Positions 1 through 5,405 of a stretch of DNA of 7,592 bases are shown here, one piece after another. The notes under the pieces were generated by a model. That model searched no databases, was not told the DNA's origin, and was given only the letters and a program-made list of their open reading frames with translations. Origin of the DNA: Treponema sp. (GTDB lineage: Bacteria; Spirochaetota; Spirochaetia; Treponematales; Breznakiellaceae); assembly GCA_020216655.1 (NCBI GenBank), contig JAIWNU010000189.1, forward strand, positions 1-7,592, given 5' to 3'. Position 1 is the stretch's first letter. Each line of letters starts with the position of its first letter. Both the position numbers and the translations under genes were made by a program.

Positions 1-31
1 CTCTTTTAAAACTCCCTGAATTATAAAAGAG
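1..31. repeat. AT-rich inverted repeat at left edge
   Basis: CTCTTTTA (1-8) is the exact reverse complement of TAAAAGAG (24-31), separated by 15 bases. It could be the stem of a terminator for a gene lying outside the window, but no T-run follows it on the + strand and the other side is cut off by the window edge. The role is therefore open. Confidence 0.35.
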
Positions 32-53
32 CCCCAATTTAAAATTTCTTCGT

Positions 54-79
54 TTTATCTATATAATTTTATAGATAAA
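54..79. promoter_or_regulatory. Perfect 10-bp palindrome upstream of rnf promoter
   Basis: TTTATCTATA (54-63) and TATAGATAAA (70-79) are exact inverted copies around a 6-base centre. The repeat ends 12 bases before the -35 element of the predicted rnf promoter, where an operator, an activator site or an AT-rich UP element would sit. It does not match the Rex redox operator. It could also fold as a hairpin in a transcript from further upstream. A regulatory role is inferred from position and symmetry only. Confidence 0.45.
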
Positions 80-91
80 GCCCCCAACTGC

Positions 92-120
92 TTGACGCAC
101 CCCTAAATAGGGAATATCAT
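92..120 (+). promoter_or_regulatory. Sigma70-type promoter of the rnf operon
   Basis: TTGACG (92-97, five of six consensus bases) and TATCAT (115-120, five of six) are separated by exactly 17 bp. Transcription would start near 126-128, giving a leader of about 90 bases before the rnfC start. No other pair this good was seen in the region. Confidence 0.7.
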
Positions 121-201
121 ATCTTTACTATACAGCATTAAATCACGCACACTTTTCCAAATCCGAAGGGTCCAAGCTATTTCCAGCTCATGGTCCAGCA
201 T

Positions 202-208
202 AAGGAGG
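202..208 (+). promoter_or_regulatory. Strong Shine-Dalgarno site of rnfC
   Basis: AAGGAGG lies 7 bases before the ATG at 216, an ideal distance, and fixes that ATG as the rnfC start. The same bases can pair in a small hairpin: ATAAGG (200-205) with CCTTAT (210-215) around a 4-base loop. Part of the ribosome site may therefore be masked in the leader. Confidence 0.85.
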
Positions 209-215
209 GCCTTAT

Positions 216-1571
216 ATGGCCATTAAGACGTTTAAGGGCGGTATACATCCGCCTGAGCGAAAGGCAGCCACTACCGGCAAGGTCATTGAACGTATCGCTC
301 AACCCAAACAGGTAGTGATTCCCATCAACCAACATTTCGGAGTGCCGAACAAAGCCCTCGTACAGGTGGGAGATTCGGTAAAAAAGGGACAAAAAATCGC
401 CGACGGGGCAGCCCCGGGGCCGATGACAGTCCCTGTCCATGCATCTATCGCGGGGGTGGTTAAAAAGATTGAACCCCGCACCCAGTCCAACAATCTGGAC
501 GGTTTGTGCGTCATTATAGAAGCCAATGGAACCGATGAAACCGATTTTATGCCTCCCCTGGATGCTTTTTCCTGTACTAAGGAAGAAGCCCTGACGAGGA
601 TCCGCGAAGCAGGGCTCGTCGGTATGGGCGGCGCAGGATTCCCGGTTCATGTAAAACTGAATCCGCCGCCAAACAAACCCATCGATATAGTTATAGCTAA
701 CGGAGCGGAATGCGAACCCTACCTCACCATCGATGAAGCTACCATGATCGAGTTCCCCCACCTCGTGGTGGAGGGTTTGGCTATCGTTATGAAAATCGTG
801 GGGGTCTCGAAGGGTGTCATCGGCCTTGAAAACAACAAGGCCCGTGCGTTGGGAGCCCTGGAAAAGGCGATTGCCGAACACAGCCATGGTTTTGACATTT
901 CGGTCCAGCTCTTAAAAACCAAATACCCCCAGGGGGGCGAAAAAATGCTTATTACCGCCATCACCGGCAAGGAAGTTCCCTCCGGCGGGCTCCCTATGGA
1001 TGTGGGGGTGGTGGTTCAGAACGTCGGCACCCTTAAGGCAATCGCCGAAGCCTTTATTGAAGGGAAGCCTCTTATAGAGCGGGGACTCACCGTTACCGGT
1101 GGGGCCTGCAAGACCCCCAAGGACATCATTGCTCCGATTGGGACCGTATTGTCAGAAATTCCCGATTCGGAAGTAGAGATTGATGAACAAAGGGTCGTAA
1201 AGACCATCTTCGGCGGTCCGATGATGGGCGTTGCAGTCCCCCACATGAATATTCCGGTGCAAAAAAACACCTCCGGCGTGGTTCTGATGACCGCCGAAGA
1301 GTGGGCCCGGGATACGGACGAAGAAGGACCCTGCATCCGCTGCGGCCGGTGTATCAAGGCCTGCGCATGCCGGCTCTCTCCTGTCATCATGAACAATGCG
1401 CTGAATGCAGGCGAACTTGATCAGGCTGCAAAAATCGGCCTTTTGGATTGTATTGAATGCGGGGCCTGTACCTATGTGTGTCCCGCCAGAATTCAGTTAG
1501 TCCAGCGGTTCCGGGTCGGCAAACAGTTGCTCAGGAACAAACGGGCCAGTCAGCCCAAAGCAAACGCTTAG
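216..1571 (+). CDS. rnfC: Rnf complex subunit RnfC (NADH-binding Fe-S protein)
   Basis: RnfC is the peripheral cytoplasmic subunit of Rnf that exchanges electrons with NAD(H) through FMN and Fe-S clusters. The 451-residue protein opens with the family's typical start (FKGGIHPPERK, residues 6-16). A barrel-sandwich region follows, then the glycine-rich nucleotide/FMN-binding segment GLVGMGGAGFPVHVK (133-147) and ANGAECEPYLTID (161-173), as in the related NuoF/Nuo51 fold. Two [4Fe-4S] motifs follow: C373, C376, C379, C383 and C412, C415, C418, C422. The second is followed by the usual Pro. The first has Ala instead of Pro after C383 and an extra Cys at 385. The length is close to that of clostridial RnfC, without the long Ala-rich C-terminal tail of enterobacterial homologues. 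It is the first gene of the operon, with a strong ribosome site; rnfD starts 21 bases after its stop. Confidence 0.97.
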   Translation: MAIKTFKGGIHPPERKAATTGKVIERIAQPKQVVIPINQHFGVPNKALVQVGDSVKKGQKIADGAAPGPMTVPVHASIAGVVKKIEPRTQSNNLDGLCVIIEANGTDETDFMPPLDAFSCTKEEALTRIREAGLVGMGGAGFPVHVKLNPPPNKPIDIVIANGAECEPYLTIDEATMIEFPHLVVEGLAIVMKIVGVSKGVIGLENNKARALGALEKAIAEHSHGFDISVQLLKTKYPQGGEKMLITAITGKEVPSGGLPMDVGVVVQNVGTLKAIAEAFIEGKPLIERGLTVTGGACKTPKDIIAPIGTVLSEIPDSEVEIDEQRVVKTIFGGPMMGVAVPHMNIPVQKNTSGVVLMTAEEWARDTDEEGPCIRCGRCIKACACRLSPVIMNNALNAGELDQAAKIGLLDCIECGACTYVCPARIQLVQRFRVGKQLLRNKRASQPKANA

Positions 1572-1592
1572 TAAAGCTTAAGGAGAATCGGT

Positions 1593-2591
1593 ATGATACT
1601 GGCTTCCAGTCCCCATTTCAGTTCCCCTGTCACAACCCGGCGCCTCATGGCAAATGTTTTGCTTGCCCTGGCCCCGGTTACGGTGTTCGGGATCTATCTA
1701 TATGGCTGGCCGGCCCTGCTCACCATCGTGGTGTCCGTGGCCGCTGCCCTCGCGTCCGATGCGGGCTTTCGGCTGCTCATCGGGCAAAAACCCCGGATCG
1801 ATGACCTCTCGGCGGCGGTAAGCGGCCTCCTTTTGGCCCTGGTTCTGCCCCCCTCCACTCCCCTGTGGATGACCGCCCTGGGCTCTATTTTTGCCGTTGT
1901 AGTTGCCAAGGAATTCTTTGGCGGTATCGGCGCTAACGTATTCAACCCCGCCCTGATCGGCCGGGCTTTCCTTATCATGAGTTTTCCCGCAGCGATAACA
2001 ACCTGGCACAAACCGGTGGGCTTTTCCGCAGCCCTGACCGATGCGGTAACCACAGCTACCCCCCTTAATATTATTAAATTGGGGGGAACCATGGCCGATG
2101 TGGGCAAGAGCTTTGTAGCTTCCGGCGTTGCTTCCAGCACCGATTACACTTCGGTACTTAAAACCCTCTTTATTGGCACCCGTTCTGGCTGTATCGGCGA
2201 ATCATCGATCCTGCTTATACTTATTGGCGGTATCTTCCTAATTCTCACAAGAACCATGGATTGGCGGGCGCCGGTTTCCATGATTGCCACCGCTTTTGTC
2301 GCGTCCTGGGCCCTCGGCATGGACCCCGTATTTGGCGTTCTCTCAGGGGGTCTTGTGTTCGGCGCGGTCTTTATGGCCACCGACTATGTGACTGCTCCCC
2401 TTACCGCTCAGGGTAAACTGATTTTTGGTTTCGGCGCTGGTCTTATTACCGTGCTGATCCGGAAATGGGGCGGATACCCTGAAGGCACCAGCTACGGCAT
2501 TCTCATTATGAACGCCGCCACGCCATTTCTGAACCGGCTTATCCAGAAAAAGTACGGTTTCGTGGCTCCGCAGAAGGGGGCTTCCAAATGA
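1593..2591 (+). CDS. rnfD: Rnf complex subunit RnfD (membrane flavoprotein)
   Basis: RnfD is an integral membrane subunit related to NqrB. It carries FMN bound covalently to a Thr and belongs to the ion-translocating core. The 332-residue protein is mostly hydrophobic, with a pair of membrane segments at about 20-50, more at about 74-135, and a second block from about 203 to 315. Typical family stretches are ANVFNPALIGRAFL (114-127) and ATDYVTAPLT (262-271). The expected flavin-attachment site is the Thr at 156, in DAVTTATPL (150-158); the usual form is SGAT or TGAT, so the Gly is replaced by Thr here. The start is supported by AAGGAG at 1580-1585, 7 bases before the ATG. The stop overlaps the rnfG start as ATGA, so translation is probably coupled. 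An exact six-C/six-G hairpin lies in the coding sequence just after the Thr156 codon. Confidence 0.97.
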   Translation: MILASSPHFSSPVTTRRLMANVLLALAPVTVFGIYLYGWPALLTIVVSVAAALASDAGFRLLIGQKPRIDDLSAAVSGLLLALVLPPSTPLWMTALGSIFAVVVAKEFFGGIGANVFNPALIGRAFLIMSFPAAITTWHKPVGFSAALTDAVTTATPLNIIKLGGTMADVGKSFVASGVASSTDYTSVLKTLFIGTRSGCIGESSILLILIGGIFLILTRTMDWRAPVSMIATAFVASWALGMDPVFGVLSGGLVFGAVFMATDYVTAPLTAQGKLIFGFGAGLITVLIRKWGGYPEGTSYGILIMNAATPFLNRLIQKKYGFVAPQKGASK

Positions 2592-3187
2592 AAAACATGG
2601 TAAAACTCGGCTTTATTATGGCCATTTACGCCACCGTAGCCTGTGTGAGCCTTGCCTTTGTCTATACAGGAACCCAGAAGGTTATCGCAGAACGGCAGAA
2701 AGCGGACCTAGAAGCGGCCCTTAAGGATCTCTTCCCCCAGGGAGAAACCTTTGAGGAAGTAACCGGCACATTGAACAGCCCTGATAACTCGGTTGGTTTT
2801 AAGAATGAATATGTGATTAAACAGGCTGGAAATCCCATCGGTATGGCAGTTCGAGCAGTAGGAGCCAGTTACGGTGGCCCCGTGACCGTCCTCGTCGGCG
2901 TTGGCGCGGAGGGCAAAATTGCCGGCGTAAAGGTCCTTGAAAACAAGGACACTCCCGGACTCGGAGCAAATGCGGCCAACCCCAGTTATTTTGTAGACCG
3001 CGCTTCGGGTATTACCTTTTACGGCCAGTTTAAGGGCAAATCTTTAAGCGACCCCTTTGAAGTAAAAGGCGATGTGGCAGCTATTACCGCTTCGACCATC
3101 ACCAGTAAGGCAGTGACCAAGGTAGTAAAAACCGCAGGACAGGCCGCCGGCGCATGGCTGGCTTCCCAGACAGGAGGATCCAAGTGA
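2588..3187 (+). CDS. rnfG: Rnf complex subunit RnfG (covalent FMN protein)
   Basis: RnfG is related to NqrC. It is anchored by one N-terminal membrane segment (about residues 7-27) and places a covalently FMN-bound domain on the outer face of the cytoplasmic membrane. The 199-residue protein shows the FMN-binding domain features YGGPVTVLVGV (95-105), LENKDTPGLGANA (117-129) and the C-terminal attachment region. In the family this last region reads D-x-x-[S/T]-G-A-T-x-[S/T]-S. Here it is TASTITSKAV (167-176), so the likely acceptor is Thr170. The usual Gly-Ala is Ala-Ser, and the Asp normally six residues before the Thr is Ala164, with the nearest Asp at 162. Modification would need an ApbE/Ftp-type flavin transferase, which is not encoded in this window. 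The gene overlaps rnfD (ATGA) and the GTG start of rnfE. Confidence 0.95.
   Translation: MKNMVKLGFIMAIYATVACVSLAFVYTGTQKVIAERQKADLEAALKDLFPQGETFEEVTGTLNSPDNSVGFKNEYVIKQAGNPIGMAVRAVGASYGGPVTVLVGVGAEGKIAGVKVLENKDTPGLGANAANPSYFVDRASGITFYGQFKGKSLSDPFEVKGDVAAITASTITSKAVTKVVKTAGQAAGAWLASQTGGSK
3172..3177 (+). promoter_or_regulatory. Shine-Dalgarno site that fixes the GTG start of rnfE
   Basis: AGGAGG ends 6 bases before the GTG at 3184, inside the last codons of rnfG. This favours the GTG over the earlier in-frame ATG at 3154, which would add ten residues (MAGFPDRRIQ) not typical of RnfE. Confidence 0.8.
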
Positions 3188-3801
3188 AACGCTTTATCCG
3201 TATCTTTTCCAACGGGATTATCCGGGAAAATCCCCTGCTCATGCTGATGATCGGCCTTTGTTCTGCCCTGGCGGTTACGACCGCCACCGCGAACGGCCTC
3301 GGTATGGGACTTTCCATGACCTTTGTGCTTTTAATGTCTGAAATCGTCATCAGCAGCTTCAGAAAGCTCATCCCCGAATCTATCCGTATTCCTATATTTA
3401 TTATCGTTATCGCGGCCTTTACCACGATTATCGACTATGTACTCAAGGCATATTTCCCAGACCTGTCCAAGGCCATGGGTGTCTTTATTCCCCTCATCGT
3501 TGTTAACTGTATCATCATGGGCCGGGTGGAAGGCTTTGCTTCCAAAAAACCCCTCCGGGACGCCATTCCCGATGCATTAGGCATGGGCCTCGGTTACACT
3601 TGGGTGTTAACAGGGATCTCTGCAATCCGGGAACTCTTGGGCAACGGAACCATTTTGAATATCCGGATCATGCCTGACAGCTACCAGCCCATACTGTTCT
3701 TTGTACTCTCTCCAGGGGGCTTCTTTGTGTTTGCCCTCTTTATCGCCTTTAATCTTTGGCTTAAATCCCGTCTTAAGCCCGCCGAGGAGGAACAAGCATG
3801 A
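3184..3801 (+). CDS. rnfE: Rnf complex subunit RnfE (membrane protein)
   Basis: RnfE is one of two homologous membrane subunits (with RnfA; related to NqrD/NqrE) that form inverted pseudo-symmetric halves around a shared [2Fe-2S] cluster. From the GTG start the protein has 205 residues and about six membrane segments. The family's N-terminal stretch is clear: FSNGIIRENPLLMLMIGLCSALAVTT (residues 8-33, in part). The two cluster cysteines are C26 (GLCSAL) and C109 (VVNCIIMGRVEGFASKKP, 107-124, matching the conserved NC-x-x-GR-x-E-x-FA pattern). The charged tail ends in EEEQA. GTG was chosen because of the ribosome site at 3172 and because the protein then begins MKRFIRIF, as is usual for RnfE. 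The GTG overlaps the rnfG stop, and the rnfE stop overlaps the rnfA ATG. Confidence 0.96.
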   Translation: MKRFIRIFSNGIIRENPLLMLMIGLCSALAVTTATANGLGMGLSMTFVLLMSEIVISSFRKLIPESIRIPIFIIVIAAFTTIIDYVLKAYFPDLSKAMGVFIPLIVVNCIIMGRVEGFASKKPLRDAIPDALGMGLGYTWVLTGISAIRELLGNGTILNIRIMPDSYQPILFFVLSPGGFFVFALFIAFNLWLKSRLKPAEEEQA

Positions 3802-4373
3802 CCTTGTTCAAAATATTCATTTCAGCCTTTTTAATTGACAATGTTATATTGATGCGCTTCCTTGCGCTCTGCCCCTTTATTGGGATGAGCAGCGATGAAG
3901 ACAAGTCGGTGGGCATGGGCCTGGCGGTTATTTTCGTTACCCTACTGGCAACCTCGGCAACCTGGCCCCTCTATCATTTTGTACTGAAGCCCCTGGGGCT
4001 GGAATTCCTTCAGATCCTGGTGTTCATATTGATCATCGCTGCCCTGGTACAGCTCGTGGAATTTTACCTTAAAAAGTCGGCCCCGGCCCTCTATGCTTCC
4101 ATGGGTATTTACCTGGCCCTGATTACCACAAACTGCGCCATTCTTGCAGTTACCTTCGATAATATCAGCAAGGGCTATAATTTCGCCGAATCCTTGGTCT
4201 ACGCATTCGGTGTAGCCTCGGGCTTTATGCTGTCCCTGCTCCTCCTTGCGGGAGTCCGGAACAGGATCAGGACCAGTCCGATTCCTGCCTTTTTGAAGGG
4301 AACGCCAATACTCTTTGTGGCCGCATCCCTCCTCTCCATGGCCTTTATGGGCTTTTCCGGTCTGGTTAAATAG
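3798..4373 (+). CDS. rnfA: Rnf complex subunit RnfA (membrane protein)
   Basis: RnfA is the partner of RnfE in the membrane core. The protein has 191 residues, the normal family length, with six hydrophobic segments at about 4-28, 38-58, 68-90, 99-120, 130-152 and 168-189. Family signatures are DNVILMRFLALCPFIG (14-29) and MGIYLALITTNCAILAV (102-118). They carry C25 and C113, the residues expected to bind the [2Fe-2S] cluster together with C26 and C109 of RnfE. The ATG is preceded by GAGGAGG (3784-3790) at 7 bases and overlaps the rnfE stop as ATGA. The stop codon TAG overlaps the ribosome site of rnfB. Confidence 0.97.
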   Translation: MTLFKIFISAFLIDNVILMRFLALCPFIGMSSDEDKSVGMGLAVIFVTLLATSATWPLYHFVLKPLGLEFLQILVFILIIAALVQLVEFYLKKSAPALYASMGIYLALITTNCAILAVTFDNISKGYNFAESLVYAFGVASGFMLSLLLLAGVRNRIRTSPIPAFLKGTPILFVAASLLSMAFMGFSGLVK

Positions 4374-4384
4374 GGAGTGCTGCC

Positions 4385-5251
4385 ATGAGTATTGTATTGA
4401 TCACCGCTGTATTCGCCCTGGTTTTAGCTTTTACTGTTGGGCTCCTCCTGGGCTTCTTTAAACAGGTCTTTGCCGTCGAGGTAGATCCCCTGGTAGCCCA
4501 GGTGAGGGATGCCCTTCCCGGCGCTAACTGCGGCGCCTGCGGATTTCCTGGCTGCGACGGCTATGCCGCTGCGGTAGCGGGGCGGACCACCGAGGTAACC
4601 CGCTGTGCTCCCGGCGGGAAATCGGTAGCGGAAGCCCTGGCAAAGTTGATGGGTGTAAATGCCTCAGCTGAAGATGTGGTAGCGGTCCTGGCTTGCCAGG
4701 GATCCAAGGACCACGCGCCTTTAAAGGGCGAGTATGTGGGAGTTAAAACCTGCCGAGCTGCAAAGCTTTCAGCAGGCGGGACCAAACTCTGCGCCTGGGG
4801 CTGTCTCGGCTATGGAGACTGTGTGGCGGTTTGCCAATTCGACGCCCTCCATATGGGAGAGGACGGACTCCCCCATGTGGACTACGACAATTGCACCGGC
4901 TGCGGCAAGTGTATCGCTGAATGTCCTCAGCAGATACTTAAAAAGGTACCCAAGGATCGCCTTGGCTCCATGGTTATCTGTTCCAACCGGAATCCGATAA
5001 AACCAATGGTCAAGAAAACCTGCGATGTGGGCTGTATTAAATGCGAAATCTGTGTAAAAAACTGCCCCGAAAAGTGCATCACCATGGTGAACGGCATACC
5101 CGAAGTGGATTACAGCAAGTGTACCTCCTGCGGAGTCTGTGTGGAAAAATGTCCCACCAAGGTATTCAAAATGCTCCAGTATGATGTCGTTGTAGGGGAT
5201 ACTATCGGCCAATTGCGGCCTGCAAAAGAGCCTGTTACTGCAGAAAAATAA
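4385..5251 (+). CDS. rnfB: Rnf complex subunit RnfB (multi-cluster ferredoxin-like protein)
   Basis: RnfB is the likely entry point for electrons from reduced ferredoxin. The 288-residue protein has one N-terminal membrane anchor (about 3-25), then the RnfB-type four-Cys module C49-x2-C52-x4-C57 ... C74 (NCGACGFPGCDGYA, 48-61). A Cys-rich half follows: C136, C140, C146, C150; C170, C173, C176, C180; C217, C220, C223, C227; C246, C249, C252, C256. These suggest one N-terminal and four further [4Fe-4S] clusters. Additional Cys occur at 104, 123, 199, 213 and 231. The usual Pro after the fourth Cys is Gln at C150 (CQFDAL), while C180, C227 and C256 keep it. The long C-terminal half resembles RnfB of anaerobes rather than the shorter E. 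coli RsxB. A GGGAG ribosome site lies 7 bases before the ATG. It is the last gene of the operon and two terminator-like hairpins follow. Confidence 0.97.
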   Translation: MSIVLITAVFALVLAFTVGLLLGFFKQVFAVEVDPLVAQVRDALPGANCGACGFPGCDGYAAAVAGRTTEVTRCAPGGKSVAEALAKLMGVNASAEDVVAVLACQGSKDHAPLKGEYVGVKTCRAAKLSAGGTKLCAWGCLGYGDCVAVCQFDALHMGEDGLPHVDYDNCTGCGKCIAECPQQILKKVPKDRLGSMVICSNRNPIKPMVKKTCDVGCIKCEICVKNCPEKCITMVNGIPEVDYSKCTSCGVCVEKCPTKVFKMLQYDVVVGDTIGQLRPAKEPVTAEK

Positions 5252-5263
5252 CCCTGCGGCAAC

Positions 5264-5286
5264 AAGCTGAGTAATCTTAGCTTTTT
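5264..5286 (+). terminator. Rho-independent terminator after rnfB
   Basis: AAGCTGAG (5264-5271) pairs with CTTAGCTT (5276-5283), eight pairs including one G-U, around the 4-base loop TAAT. Together with the end of the stem, a run of five T occupies 5282-5286. The hairpin begins 12 bases after the rnfB stop and probably ends the rnf transcript. Confidence 0.7.
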
Positions 5287-5295
5287 CATTCATGA

Positions 5296-5339
5296 ACCCT
5301 GCCTGAGTGCTCAAGATCCGCATTCCGGCAGGGTCTTTT
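5296..5339 (+). terminator. Second terminator-like hairpin after rnfB
   Basis: ACCCTGCC (5296-5303) pairs perfectly with GGCAGGGT (5327-5334), followed by CTTTTA. The 23-base loop contains a small TGAG/CTCA hairpin (5304-5313). A second copy of ACCCTGC at 5251-5257 could pair with the same right arm instead, across the first terminator. It may be a backup terminator, or an attenuator ahead of the ATPase gene. Confidence 0.5.
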
Positions 5340-5367
5340 ATTATGCGCCATAATAGGGCTCAATCAC

Positions 5368-5396
5368 TTGTAGGGCCTTTTCCTCGTTGTTATACT
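5368..5396 (+). promoter_or_regulatory. Possible promoter of the ATPase gene
   Basis: TATACT (5391-5396, five of six consensus bases) has TTGTAG (5368-5373, three of six) at exactly 17 bp. Transcription would begin at about 5402-5404, only a few bases before the ATG at 5406. The weak -35 keeps this tentative. Confidence 0.4.
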
Positions 5397-5405
5397 GAAA
5401 TCCTC

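Noticed and set aside
177..887. A 236-codon open frame on the - strand opposite rnfC
   Set aside because: It lies antisense to a clearly conserved RnfC coding region, has no recognisable domain and no sensible upstream signals. It is a by-product of the codon usage of rnfC.
1457..1804. A + strand frame bridging the rnfC/rnfD junction
   Set aside because: It overlaps the conserved second Fe-S motif of RnfC and the start of RnfD in another frame, and its translation resembles no protein family.
3154..3183. Earlier ATG start for rnfE
   Set aside because: It would add ten residues unlike the family N-terminus and lies upstream of the good ribosome site at 3172-3177, which points to the GTG at 3184.
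216..5251. Na+-translocating NADH:quinone reductase (Nqr) instead of Rnf
   Set aside because: There is a multi-cluster RnfB and a two-cluster RnfC, no NqrF-like flavin/ferredoxin subunit and no NqrA, and the order C-D-G-E-A-B is that of rnf.
4769..5323. A 184-codon open frame on the - strand opposite rnfB
   Set aside because: It runs through the rnfB terminators and mirrors the Cys-rich coding sequence; no domain or ribosome site supports it.
5307..5405. Longer N-terminus for the DUF815 ATPase (GTG 5307 or ATG 5343)
   Set aside because: The GTG sits in the loop of a terminator-like hairpin and both starts precede the likely promoter. The added residues look non-conserved. This is not fully excluded.
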